64,000 nucleotides of DNA from Aldehydirespirator sp965204875 (lineage in GTDB: Bacteria > Actinomycetota > Acidimicrobiia > Acidimicrobiales > Aldehydirespiratoraceae). A program made the position numbers and the translations under genes. The DNA is taken from the NCBI GenBank assembly GCA_965204875.1, contig OZ242020.1:806001-870000 (forward strand), in the 5' to 3' direction. This document shows, piece by piece, positions 42,841-51,721 of this stretch (the stretch's first letter is position 1; each line of letters starts with the position of its first letter). The notes below the pieces were generated by a model. The model saw only the letters and a program-made list of their open reading frames with translations. It was not told the origin of the DNA and did no database searches.

Positions 42841-45066
42841 TCAGATCTTCTCCAGCGGGGCCCAGGACAGCAGCAGGCGCTTCTCGCCGGCGCCCCCGAA
42901 GCGCACCGCCGCCTCCGCCTCGTCGCCGGCGCCGCTGATGTCGACGATCACCCCCTCGCCCCACTTGGCGTGTCGCACATCGTCACCCACCCGCAGGCTC
43001 AGGAGCCCGGCGCCCGCGCCAGGCAGGGGCGCCGGCCGGCGGCCGGCGGCCATCGCCCGCTCGACGATCTCGTCGTTGCCGGCGGCCCGCCGGTCCAGGG
43101 CGCGCTCGGATCTGTCGCGGCTGCGGTAGCGGCTCCGCAGCATCCGGGAGCCGTCGACCTCCTCTTTCAGGCTGTCCGGGATCTCATCGAGGAAGCGGCT
43201 CGGCGGGTTGTAGTGCCTGGTGCCGTAGAGCAGCCGGCTCCAGACGTGGGTGAGGACGAGGCGGCGCATCGCGCGGGTGATGCCCACATAGGCGAGGCGG
43301 CGCTCCTCCTCAAGCTCGTGCGGCTCGTCCAGGGCGCGGATGTGGGGGAACACCCCCTCCTCCATGCCGATCATGTACACGTCGGGATACTCGAGGCCCT
43401 TGGCGGAGTGCAGGGTCATCAGCGTGACGGACGGCTCTGATTCGTCGAGGTCGTCGGTGTCGGCCAGCAGCGCCACCTCGGTAAGGAAGTCCTCGATGGT
43501 CTCATAGTCGCCGGCCGCTCCCACCAGCTCGGCCAGGTTCTCCAGGCGGCCGTCGGACTCGACCGTCTTCTCTTCCCGCAGGGCTTCGAGGTAGCCGGAT
43601 CGCTCCAGCAGCTCCTGCAGCACCTGCGCCGGCGACGCCCGCAGGGCCGAGACGGACTGGATCAGCCCCAGGAACTGCCCGATGCCGGCAGCGGACCGGC
43701 CGGTGACGCCCGCGGCGCCACATTGGCCCAGTGCCTCGAAGAAGGTCACGCCCCAGGCGGCTGCGAGCGCGTCGATCTTGGCGACCGAGGTATCGCCCAC
43801 GCCGCGCTTGGGCGTGCCCAGCGCCCGCTTCACGCTCACCTCGTCGCTCGGGTTGGCCACTGTCTTGAGATAGGCCATGGCGTCGCGCACCTCGCGCCTC
43901 TCATAGAAGCGTGTGCCCCCCACCAGCGTGTAGGGGACCTTCGCCTTGATGAGCAGTTCCTCCACGGCCCTCGACTGGGCGTTGGTGCGGTAGAACACCG
44001 CCATCTCGTCCCAGCGCATCTGCTCGTCGTCGTGGCGGCGGACCATGGCGCTCACCACATAGCGGGCCTCTTCAGCCTCGTCGTCGGCGCGGTGGCTGAT
44101 GATCTTGGGGCCCGATCCCCGGTCGGTCCAGAGGTCCTTGGGCTTGCGGCCCACATTTCTGACGATGACCGCGTTGGCGGCGTCGAGGATGTTCTGGCTG
44201 CTGCGGTAGTTCTGCTCGAGCAGCACGATGCGCACGTCCTCGAAGGCCCGCTCGAACTCCAGGATGTTGCGTATGTCGGCGCCGCGGAAGGCGTAGATCG
44301 ACTGGTCGGCGTCGCCCACCGCGGTGACCTGCCGGCTCTGCGCCGCCAGCTTGATCACGAGCTCGTTCTGCACCGGGTTGGTGTCCTGGTACTCGTCCAC
44401 GAGGATGTGGCCGAAACGCCGCCGCCAGCGGTCCAGCACCTCGTCGTTGGTGCGGAACAGCTCCACGGTCCGCTGCAGCAGGTCGTCGAAGTCCATGGCG
44501 GCCGCGGCCTGCAGGCGCTGCTGGTACAGCTCGAACACGGAGGCGATGCGGCGCTCGAAGATGTTCGACGCCCGCTCGGCGTACTGCTCGGCGGTGATGT
44601 TGTCGTTCTTGGCGGCAGAGATCGCCGCGTGCACCGACCGGGCCGGGAACTTCTTGTGGTCGATGTTGAGGTCTCGCAGCACGTAGCCGCAGAGGCGCAC
44701 GGAGTCGCCCTGGTCATAGATCGTGAACCGGCTCGGGTAGCCGACGTGGGCCGCCTCGCGCCGCAGGATGCGCACGCAGGCCGCGTGGAAGGTCGACACC
44801 CACATGCTCTCCGCCACCGGCCCCACGAGGCCGCCCACACGGTGGCGCATCTCGCCGGCCGCCTTGTTGGTGAAGGTGATCGCCAGGATCTCGAACGGCG
44901 ACAGATCGTGATGTTCGATCAGGTGCGCGATGCGGTGGGTGAGCACGCGTGTCTTGCCCGACCCTGCGCCGGCCACCACCAGCAGCGGCCCCCCGACATG
45001 GGTGACGGCATCGTGCTGGGCCGGGTTGAGACCATCAAGAATCGCCGGCGCCGCCACCTGCGCCAC
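42841..45066 (-). CDS. pcrA: UvrD/PcrA-type DNA helicase
   Basis: ATP-dependent 3'-5' DNA helicase for repair and replication, 741 residues from GTG 45066. The start is placed by the family N-terminus ILDGLNPAQHDAV. Motifs are Walker A GAGSGKTRVL, motif Ia FTNKAAGEMRHRV, DEYQDTNPVQN (Walker B), GDADQSIYAFRGA, LEQNYRSSQNIL and the QxxR-like LMTLHSAKGLEYPDVYMIG and VGITRAMRRLVLTH. The C-terminus, VRHAKWGEGVIVDI, is the typical PcrA tail. The region just upstream is occupied by a reversed copy of the guaA 3' end, so its natural promoter may have been displaced. Confidence 0.95.
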   Translation of the reverse strand: MAQVAAPAILDGLNPAQHDAVTHVGGPLLVVAGAGSGKTRVLTHRIAHLIEHHDLSPFEILAITFTNKAAGEMRHRVGGLVGPVAESMWVSTFHAACVRILRREAAHVGYPSRFTIYDQGDSVRLCGYVLRDLNIDHKKFPARSVHAAISAAKNDNITAEQYAERASNIFERRIASVFELYQQRLQAAAAMDFDDLLQRTVELFRTNDEVLDRWRRRFGHILVDEYQDTNPVQNELVIKLAAQSRQVTAVGDADQSIYAFRGADIRNILEFERAFEDVRIVLLEQNYRSSQNILDAANAVIVRNVGRKPKDLWTDRGSGPKIISHRADDEAEEARYVVSAMVRRHDDEQMRWDEMAVFYRTNAQSRAVEELLIKAKVPYTLVGGTRFYERREVRDAMAYLKTVANPSDEVSVKRALGTPKRGVGDTSVAKIDALAAAWGVTFFEALGQCGAAGVTGRSAAGIGQFLGLIQSVSALRASPAQVLQELLERSGYLEALREEKTVESDGRLENLAELVGAAGDYETIEDFLTEVALLADTDDLDESEPSVTLMTLHSAKGLEYPDVYMIGMEEGVFPHIRALDEPHELEEERRLAYVGITRAMRRLVLTHVWSRLLYGTRHYNPPSRFLDEIPDSLKEEVDGSRMLRSRYRSRDRSERALDRRAAGNDEIVERAMAAGRRPAPLPGAGAGLLSLRVGDDVRHAKWGEGVIVDISGAGDEAEAAVRFGGAGEKRLLLSWAPLEKI

Positions 45067-45075
45067 CCTAGTGCC

Positions 45076-45174
45076 GAGGCGATGAGCAGACGGGTGATCG
45101 CCGAGGTGCCCGGCGTCGACCGTGTCGTCTACGACATCACCTCCAAGCCCCCCGCCACCATCGAGTGGGAATGA
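45076..45174 (+). pseudogene. guaA 3'-end fragment, inverted copy
   Basis: The + strand reads EAMSRRVIAEVPGVDRVV, then the rest of the GuaA C-terminus to its stop. It is nearly identical in DNA to the 3' end of the real guaA at 47912-48010, which is on the opposite strand. Only about the last 32 codons are present, so it cannot function. It forms one arm of an inverted repeat around the cystathionine genes. Confidence 0.92.
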
Positions 45175-45193
45175 CCCGGTAGCCTTCGCGGCT

Positions 45194-46585
45194 GTGGAGG
45201 TCGCCGACTCCGTCCTCGACCTCATAGGCAACACGCCGCTGGTGCGGCTGCGGCGGGCGGTTCCCGGCGCACGCTGCGAGGTGCTGGCCAAGCTCGAGAT
45301 GCTCAACCCCGGCGGCAGCGTCAAGGACCGCCCCGCCTTGGCGATGATCGAGGCTGCCGAGCGGGAGGGGTTGCTGAGGCCGGGCGGCACGATCATCGAG
45401 CCCACCTCGGGCAACACCGGGGTCGGCTTGGCCATGGTGGCGGGCCGGCGGGACTACCGCTGCATCTTCGTCATGACCGACAAGGTGAGCCACGAGAAGG
45501 TCCAGCTGCTGCGTGCCTACGGCGCGGAGGTGGTGGTGTGCCCCGTGGCGGTCGCACCCGAGGATCCCGACTCCTACTACTCCACCGCCGAGCGGCTGGT
45601 GGCCGAGACCCCGCACGCCTACCAGCCCAACCAGTACTTCAACCAGGTCAACCCCCAGGCCCACGAGCAGACGACCGGCCCCGAGCTCTGGCGCCAGACC
45701 GGCGGGCGCATCACCCACTTCGTGGCCGGTGCCGGCACTGGCGGGACCCTCAACGGGGTGGGCCGCTACCTGAAGGCGAAGAACCCCGATGTGCAGATCG
45801 TTGCCGCCGACCCCGAGGGCTCGGTCTTCAGCGGCGGCTCGGGCCGTCCCTACCTGGTGGAGGGGATCGGCGAGGACTTCTGGCCCGAGACCTACGACCC
45901 GGCGGTGGTGGACCGGGTGATCGCTGTGTCGGACCAGGCTTCGTTCGACATGGCCCGGCTGGTCTCGCACCGCGAGGGTCTGCTCGTCGGCGGCTCGGGG
46001 GGCACCGCGGTGTGCGCTGCCGCGGAGGTCGCCACCGACTGCGGTCCCGACGATGTGGTGGTGCTGCTGCTCCCGGACTCGGGGCGCGGCTACCTGTCCA
46101 AGGTGTTCGACGACGACTGGATGGCGTCGCACGGGTTCCTGGTCAGCGGCCAGCCCTGCGTCAAGGACGTGCTCGACGCCAAGGAGGGTGCCGTCCCGCC
46201 GCTCGTCTACGTCCGTCCCGAGGATCCGGTGAGCTTGGCTGTGACGCGGATGCGCGACAACGGGCTGAGCCAGCTTCCCGTCGCCAAGGGCGAGATGCCC
46301 CTGGCCGCGGCCGAGGTGATGGGATCGGTGCACGAGCTTCAGCTCATGGCGCTGGCCTTCGGCGGCAACCTGCTGGGTCAGCCGGTGGAGAACGTCATGA
46401 GCCGGCCCCTGGAGCAGATCGGCATCGGTGAGCCGATCGCTCTGGCGGTCGCCAAGCTGGAGAGGTCGCCGGCGCTGCTGGTGCTGGACGGGGGCCGCCC
46501 CCGCGCCGTGGTCTCCAGCACCGACGTGCTCTCCTTCCTCTCCCCGGGCACCGGCGACGCGCTCGCTCAGGGGCAGTTGCTGTGA
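45194..46585 (+). CDS. Cystathionine beta-synthase
   Basis: Condenses serine and homocysteine to cystathionine. The 463-residue protein has the PLP-binding Lys in GGSVKDRPALAMI (near residue 46), the PTSGNTGVGLAMV loop, GAGTGGTLNGVGRYLK for phosphate binding and a C-terminal pair of CBS domains (about 335-460) as in regulated CBS enzymes. GTG 45194 gives the expected N-terminus (VADSVLDLIGNTPLVRLRR); a longer frame runs into the guaA fragment. The stop overlaps the next gene in GTGA. Confidence 0.92.
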   Translation: MEVADSVLDLIGNTPLVRLRRAVPGARCEVLAKLEMLNPGGSVKDRPALAMIEAAEREGLLRPGGTIIEPTSGNTGVGLAMVAGRRDYRCIFVMTDKVSHEKVQLLRAYGAEVVVCPVAVAPEDPDSYYSTAERLVAETPHAYQPNQYFNQVNPQAHEQTTGPELWRQTGGRITHFVAGAGTGGTLNGVGRYLKAKNPDVQIVAADPEGSVFSGGSGRPYLVEGIGEDFWPETYDPAVVDRVIAVSDQASFDMARLVSHREGLLVGGSGGTAVCAAAEVATDCGPDDVVVLLLPDSGRGYLSKVFDDDWMASHGFLVSGQPCVKDVLDAKEGAVPPLVYVRPEDPVSLAVTRMRDNGLSQLPVAKGEMPLAAAEVMGSVHELQLMALAFGGNLLGQPVENVMSRPLEQIGIGEPIALAVAKLERSPALLVLDGGRPRAVVSSTDVLSFLSPGTGDALAQGQLL

Positions 46586-47751
46586 CCGGATCTGGCGGGC
46601 CCGACTGGGGGTTCGAGACCCGGGCGGTCCATGCCGGCCAGGAGCCCGACGAGGCGACCGGGGCGATCACCGTCCCGATCCATCTGGCCACCACCTACGT
46701 GCAGTCAGCGCCGGGCCGGCACTCCGGCTATGAGTACTCCCGCACGTCGAACCCCACCCGGGCGGCGCTGGAACGCAGCGTGGCCGCGCTCGAGGGCGCC
46801 CGGCACGGCCTTGCCTTCGCCAGCGGGATGGCCGCCGAGGACGCGCTGGTGGGGCTGCTGCGCCCCGGCGACCACGTGGTGATGGGCAACGACGCCTACG
46901 GGGGGACGTTCCGGCTGATCACCCGCGTATACGGCGAGCGCGGCATCGAGTGGACCGCGGCCGACCTGACCGATCCCGGCGCCCTTGCCGCCGCGCTGCG
47001 GCCCGAGACCCGCCAGCTCTGGTTGGAGACGCCCACCAACCCGATGCTCACGGTCGTGGACGTGGCCGCGGCGGCCGGCGCGGCCCACGCCGCCGGCGCC
47101 GATCTGGTGGTGGACAACACCTTCGCGACCCCGTACCTGCAGAACCCGCTGGCGCTGGGCGCGGACGCCGTGGTGCACTCCAGCACCAAGTACCTGGGCG
47201 GCCACTCCGACGTGGTGGGCGGGTTCATCGCGACCAACGACGACGGGCTCGCCGAGCGGCTCGCCTTCGTGCAGAACGCGGCGGGCGCGGTGCCCGGCCC
47301 CTTCGACTGCTACCTGCTGCTGAGGGGCGTCAAGACGCTGGGCGTGCGCATGGACCGCCACTGCGACAACGCCGCGGCCGTGGCCGAGTTCCTGAAGGAC
47401 CACCCGGCGGTGGCACGCGTGCTGTACCCGGGCCTGCCGGAGCATCCGGGCCACGAGGTCGCGGCCCGCCAGATGCGCGGCTTCGGGGGGATGGTCTCGT
47501 GCATCCTCCGCGGCGGCGCGGCCGCGGCCGCGGCCGCTGTGAGCGCGACGCGGCTCTTCCGTCTGGCCGAGTCTCTGGGAGCGGTGGAGTCCCTGATCGA
47601 GCAACCGTCCACGATGACCCACCTGTCGGTGGCCGGCTCCCCTCTGAGCGTGGATCCCGGCCTCATCCGGTTGTCCGTCGGCATCGAGTCCATCGACGAT
47701 CTGCTGGCCGACCTAGCCCAAGCCCTGTCCCGACCCGAGCGCGGCGGCTAG
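46582..47751 (+). CDS. Cystathionine gamma-synthase/lyase (Cys/Met PLP enzyme)
   Basis: A 389-residue PLP enzyme of the MetB/CGL family. Motifs are the N-terminal FETRAVHAGQEPDEATGAI, YEYSRTSNPTRAALE, the cofactor-stacking ASGMAAEDAL, ETPTNPML and the PLP Lys in HSSTKYLGGHSDVVGG. Coupled by a four-base overlap to cystathionine beta-synthase, it most likely cleaves cystathionine to cysteine (reverse transsulfuration), although MetB-type synthase activity cannot be excluded. Confidence 0.92.
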   Translation: MTGSGGPDWGFETRAVHAGQEPDEATGAITVPIHLATTYVQSAPGRHSGYEYSRTSNPTRAALERSVAALEGARHGLAFASGMAAEDALVGLLRPGDHVVMGNDAYGGTFRLITRVYGERGIEWTAADLTDPGALAAALRPETRQLWLETPTNPMLTVVDVAAAAGAAHAAGADLVVDNTFATPYLQNPLALGADAVVHSSTKYLGGHSDVVGGFIATNDDGLAERLAFVQNAAGAVPGPFDCYLLLRGVKTLGVRMDRHCDNAAAVAEFLKDHPAVARVLYPGLPEHPGHEVAARQMRGFGGMVSCILRGGAAAAAAAVSATRLFRLAESLGAVESLIEQPSTMTHLSVAGSPLSVDPGLIRLSVGIESIDDLLADLAQALSRPERGG

Positions 47752-47756
47752 AGCTA

Positions 47757-47870
47757 ATGCTCGCTCGACAGACTTGCACGATCCTGCTGGGACTCTTGGT
47801 GTGCATGATCACCACGTGGGCGGCGATGCTGGCCGGGTTCCTGACCTTGGCTTCGATGATCAACGGCTGA
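47757..47870 (+). CDS. Possible 37-residue membrane peptide
   Basis: Starts six bases after the preceding stop and is almost wholly hydrophobic (LLGLLVCMITTWAAMLAGFL). It has no clear ribosome binding site and is unknown. It may be translated by coupling, or may be chance. Confidence 0.3.
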   Translation: MLARQTCTILLGLLVCMITTWAAMLAGFLTLASMING

Positions 47871-47911
47871 GAGGCGTCCCTGCCGCTACGCGCCGTCCAA
47901 CCGCCTCGGGG

Positions 47912-49558
47912 TCATTCCCACTCGATGGTGGCGGGGGGCTTGGAGGTGATGTCGTAGACGACACGGTTGACGCCGGGCACCTCGGCGATCACCCGGCTGC
48001 TCATCGCCTCGAGCACCTCGTGAGGCAGGCGGGCCCAGTCGGCCGTCATGGCGTCGGAGCTGGTGACGGCGCGGATCACGACCGGGCGGCCGTAGGTGCG
48101 CTCGTCACCCATCACGCCCACGGTGCGGACGTCGGGCAGCACCGCGAAGGACTGCCATATCTCCCGCTCGAGGCCCGCTCGACGCAGCTCCTCGCGCACT
48201 ATGGCGTCGGCATGGCGGAGGGTCTCGGCCGCCTCGCGCGTGACCTCGCCGATGATGCGAACGGCCAGCCCGGGCCCGGGGAACGGCTGGCGGTACACGA
48301 TCTCGGCGGGCAGGCCCAGCTCGGTGCCCACGGCGCGCACCTCGTCCTTGAACAGTGATCGCAGAGGCTCGACCAGCTCGAAGTCAAGGTCGTCGGGCAG
48401 GCCACCCACGTTGTGATGGCTCTTGATGGTGGACGAGTGCGCGGTCGCGCCCGACTCGATCACGTCGGGGTACAGCGTGCCCTGCACCAGGAAGCGAGCG
48501 CCGGCGACCCGGCCGCGGGCCCGCTCGAACGCCCTTATGAACTGCTCGCCCACCGACCGGCGCTTGGCCTCGGGGTCGGTCACGCCGGCCAGGGCGGCCA
48601 GGAACTCAGCGGCTGCGTCCAGCCTCAGCAGGTTGATCCCGAAGTGCCGGGCGAAGGTCTCCTCCACCTGGTCGGCCTCGCCCTGGCGCAGCAGGCCCGT
48701 GTCGACCAGCACGCACGTGAGCCGATCGCCGATGGCGCGATGCACCAGGGCGGCGGCCACGGCGGAGTCCACGCCTCCCGACAGCCCGCAAATGGCCCGG
48801 CCGTCACCCACCTGGCGGCGGGCTGACGCGACCGCGCCGTCGATGATCGAGTGCATCGACCAGCCCGGCTCCGCCCCGCAGCCGCGGCGCAGGAACCGCT
48901 CGATGATCTCGCGGCCGCCGGGGGTGTGCTCCACCTCGGGGTGGAACTGCACGCCGAACAACCCCCGGCCGGCGTCCTCGAAGGCGGCCACGGGCGAGGC
49001 CGCGGTGAAGGCGGTGACCGTCGCCGCGGGCGGGGGCTCGACGATGGCGTCGAAGTGGCTCATCCACACCGGCTGAGGCGACCCCAGGCCCGCGAGCAGC
49101 ACCCCGCCGCCGCCCGCCACCGCCAACTCGGCCCTGCCGTACTCGCCGTGCTCGTTCGCAGCGACGCGCCCGCCGAGCTGCTCGGCCATGAGCTGGGCCC
49201 CGTAGCAGATGCCCAGGACGGGGATTCCCAGGCCGAAGACCGCCGGATCGATGCCTGGTGCACCCTCGGCGCGGATTGAGGCCGGACCGCCGCTGAGGAT
49301 CACGCCGACCGGCCGGCGCGCCGCGATCTCGCCGGCCGTGATCGACGGCGGCACTATCTCGCTGTACACCCTGCACTCGCGCACGCGCCGTGCGATCAGC
49401 TGCGCGTACTGGGCGCCGAAGTCCACGACCAGCACCGAGTCGAACACGCCGCCGCCGGAGTCCGGCGCACCCGCCGCGCTCACGGCCGCAACCCTGGACC
49501 GGCGCACCGCGGCAGAGACGGCGGCGCGCTCCCCGACACCGCCGGTCGCCGCGCTCAC
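47912..49558 (-). CDS. guaA: GMP synthase (glutamine-hydrolysing)
   Basis: Converts XMP to GMP using glutamine and ATP. Length is 548 residues, with an N-terminal class I glutaminase (catalytic Cys in GICYGAQLMAEQLGG, His and Glu in FHPEVEHTP), the ATP-PPase P-loop LSGGVDSAVAA and the GATase C-terminal dimerisation domain ending VVYDITSKPPATIEWE. The first ~35 residues are an Ala-rich extension. GTG 49558 overlaps the guaB3 stop (GTGA). Its 3' 99 bp are also found in reverse orientation at 45076-45174. Confidence 0.95.
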   Translation of the reverse strand: MSAATGGVGERAAVSAAVRRSRVAAVSAAGAPDSGGGVFDSVLVVDFGAQYAQLIARRVRECRVYSEIVPPSITAGEIAARRPVGVILSGGPASIRAEGAPGIDPAVFGLGIPVLGICYGAQLMAEQLGGRVAANEHGEYGRAELAVAGGGGVLLAGLGSPQPVWMSHFDAIVEPPPAATVTAFTAASPVAAFEDAGRGLFGVQFHPEVEHTPGGREIIERFLRRGCGAEPGWSMHSIIDGAVASARRQVGDGRAICGLSGGVDSAVAAALVHRAIGDRLTCVLVDTGLLRQGEADQVEETFARHFGINLLRLDAAAEFLAALAGVTDPEAKRRSVGEQFIRAFERARGRVAGARFLVQGTLYPDVIESGATAHSSTIKSHHNVGGLPDDLDFELVEPLRSLFKDEVRAVGTELGLPAEIVYRQPFPGPGLAVRIIGEVTREAAETLRHADAIVREELRRAGLEREIWQSFAVLPDVRTVGVMGDERTYGRPVVIRAVTSSDAMTADWARLPHEVLEAMSSRVIAEVPGVNRVVYDITSKPPATIEWE

Positions 49559-50664
49559 GGCGACACTATGGCCACGTCAGCTCGCTGGAAGTCCTTCAGG
49601 TCGGTGTAGCCGCACTTGGCGAGCGAGGTGCGCAGCCCGCCCATCATGTTGGTGGTCCCGTCCGGGCCAAGAGCCGGGCCGTGGAGTATCTCCTCGAGGG
49701 TCCCGAGCGGGGTCACGGCGGTCACACGGCCGCGCGGCAGCGTCGGATGGCCCGCCGAGGCGTTCCAGTGCCGGCCCGGGCAGGGCGAGTCCGACGCCGA
49801 GGCCAGCGGCAGGCCGAGCATCACCGCGTCCGCACCGCACACCACCGCCTTGGCGGCGTCGCCGGCGGTGCGCAGCGTGCCGTCGGCGATCACCTGGCAG
49901 TAGACGCCGGTCTCGTCGAGGTGGCGCATGCGTGCGGCGCGGGCGTCGGCTATGGCCGTGGCCTGCGGCGCGTCGAGGCCGAGAACCTGCCGGCTCGTGC
50001 CGACGTGCCCCGACCCGGCGCCCACGAGCACCCCGGCCGCACCGGTGCGCATGAGGTGCAGCGCGGCCTGGTAGCTGACGCATCCCCCGACGATCACCGG
50101 CGTCTGCATGCGCCGGATGAACGTCTTGAGGTTGAGCGGGTCGCCGCAGGACGACACGTGCTCGGCCGAGACGATCGTTCCGGCGATCACCAGCAGGTCG
50201 ACCTCGGCCGCGATGGCGTGCGGCGCCAGCGTCGCTGCCTGCTGGGGCCTGATCCGGCCCGCGACGCGAACGCCCGCGGCAGCGATCTCGCCGATGCGGT
50301 CAGCCACCAGCTCGGGCTGCACCGGCCGGGCGTACAGCTCGCGCAGCCGGGCCGCGGCCGCGTCCAGCGGCAGTTCGGACAGCTCGGCCAGATCGGCTGC
50401 GGGATCGGCGCAGCGGGTCCACACACCTTCGAGGTCGAGCACCCCGATGCCGCCCAGCCGGCCCATGCGCACCGCGGTGGCCGGGCTCGTGACGCTGTCG
50501 GTGGCCGCCGCGAGGACGGGGATGTCGAAGCGGTAGGCGTCTATCTGCCATGAGATGTCGACGTCCGCCGCGTCACGGGTGCGACGGCTCGGGATGATGG
50601 CGATCTCGTCAAGGCGGTAGGCGCGGCGACCGGTCTTGCCGATCCCGATCTCCGTCTCAGCCAC
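49555..50664 (-). CDS. GuaB3-type IMP dehydrogenase-related protein
   Basis: A 369-residue TIM-barrel protein of the IMPDH family, without CBS domains. The N-terminus (KTGRRAYRLDEIAIIPSRRTRD) and AATDSVTSPATAVRMGRLGGIGVL are typical of actinobacterial GuaB3. In the loop where IMPDH has its nucleophilic Cys (GSICTTR) this protein reads GSGHVGTSRQ, so the catalytic Cys is missing, as seen in GuaB3 proteins. A GMP reductase-like or regulatory role is possible. It is coupled to guaA downstream. Confidence 0.88.
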   Translation of the reverse strand: MAETEIGIGKTGRRAYRLDEIAIIPSRRTRDAADVDISWQIDAYRFDIPVLAAATDSVTSPATAVRMGRLGGIGVLDLEGVWTRCADPAADLAELSELPLDAAAARLRELYARPVQPELVADRIGEIAAAGVRVAGRIRPQQAATLAPHAIAAEVDLLVIAGTIVSAEHVSSCGDPLNLKTFIRRMQTPVIVGGCVSYQAALHLMRTGAAGVLVGAGSGHVGTSRQVLGLDAPQATAIADARAARMRHLDETGVYCQVIADGTLRTAGDAAKAVVCGADAVMLGLPLASASDSPCPGRHWNASAGHPTLPRGRVTAVTPLGTLEEILHGPALGPDGTTNMMGGLRTSLAKCGYTDLKDFQRADVAIVSP

Positions 50665-50703
50665 CCCAGCGCCTCCAGTACCACCACGCAGAGGCCTGTG
50701 CAG

Positions 50704-51384
50704 TCATGGTCCGGTACCGCCGCCTAGAGGCCTGCGTGCAGTCACGCCGAGGATGGCCAGCGACAGTAGCCGGCGGAGCACGGCGGCGGTGGCACCCCAT
50801 ACGGTGTCGCCCATCAACTCGAAGAAGGACATGGTGCGCTCGCCGCCTAGGGCAGGGTCGAGCGACCAGACCTCCTCGCGCCAGGCCGCCTCGCCGGCGA
50901 GCTCTGCCAGCGGGACGTGCAGCACCGCGTCGACCTCGGCCGGGTCGGCCACGAGCGTGGGCCGCCCGTCGGCGGTGGCCACGAAGGGGCACACCAGCGA
51001 GCGGGAGCCGATGGTGGTGAAGCTGTCGAGCCTTCCCGCCCTGCGGGCGGCCGCCGTGTCCAAGCCGACCTCCTCGGCCGCCTCTCGCAGCGCGGTGGCC
51101 CACAGGTCGGCGTCGCCGGGCTCGGCCCTGCCGCCGGGGAAGGACACCTCGCCGGCATGGTTGCGCAAGTGGGCGGCGCGGCGGGTCAGCACCACCCAGG
51201 GCCGGCCGCTGTGCTCGTAGAGCAGCACCAGCACCGCCGAGGGGGTCACTCCCCGAAGCGATGGCACGCCCGCCGCCGACGGGTCCGGCCGTGTGGCTGT
51301 GACCGCTTCGAGCACCTGCGCCAGGCTGGGCCGCCGGCGGTGCTCGGGCAGCCCGGCCCAGGGTGCCGGGCCTCCGAGGCGCAC
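50704..51384 (-). CDS. Nudix hydrolase (CoA pyrophosphatase-like)
   Basis: Hydrolyses nucleoside diphosphates linked to another moiety. The Nudix box reads GRAEPGDADLWATALREAAEEVGL, with the REAAEEVGL core intact, preceded by HLRNHAGEVSFPGG as in NUDT7/CoA-type enzymes. GTG 51384 is the likely start (226 residues); a longer frame continues upstream through the next small gene. The sequence around its stop is tandemly repeated at a 35-36 bp offset before guaB3. Confidence 0.82.
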   Translation of the reverse strand: MRLGGPAPWAGLPEHRRRPSLAQVLEAVTATRPDPSAAGVPSLRGVTPSAVLVLLYEHSGRPWVVLTRRAAHLRNHAGEVSFPGGRAEPGDADLWATALREAAEEVGLDTAAARRAGRLDSFTTIGSRSLVCPFVATADGRPTLVADPAEVDAVLHVPLAELAGEAAWREEVWSLDPALGGERTMSFFELMGDTVWGATAAVLRRLLSLAILGVTARRPLGGGTGP

Positions 51385-51476
51385 ACGCGCCGGGCGTGGA
51401 ATGTGCTGGGGCCCTCCCCTGCCCGCCTCCAGTTCCGGCGGCTTGAAGAGCGTTGGCGGTGCTGCGACCCCTCCGC

Positions 51477-51644
51477 TCAGGACTCGCCCCCGACACCGGC
51501 CGCCGAGGCGGCCAGATCGCTGAGCAGTTCCGGAAGCCCGCCGGTCTTGAGGTTGCTCATGACCCGACCCGGCGGCGTGTCGCCCCGCTCCCACTCCTGC
51601 CATTGGTCGAGCAGCTTGCGCGGGTCCGGGGCGGGGCGGTCCAT
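51477..51644 (-). CDS. Small conserved-looking protein, 55 residues
   Basis: Reads MDRPAPDPRKLLDQWQEW, then a charged stretch and LKTGGLPELLSDL. It has no membrane span. Lengths and sequences of this kind occur in actinobacteria, but I cannot name a function. It lies just upstream of the Nudix gene in another frame. Confidence 0.6.
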   Translation of the reverse strand: MDRPAPDPRKLLDQWQEWERGDTPPGRVMSNLKTGGLPELLSDLAASAAGVGGES

Positions 51645-51721
51645 GCCGCGAGGCTACCGGAACGCGTCGAAGCCCGGGCCAGGGACCCGGGCTTCCACGC
51701 AAGTTCCGCTGGGGGAGCGGG

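Noticed and set aside
45122..45193. Extension of cystathionine beta-synthase into the guaA fragment
   Set aside because: The extra residues are a frame-shifted reading of guaA and are Pro/Ser-rich. GTG 45194 fits the family.
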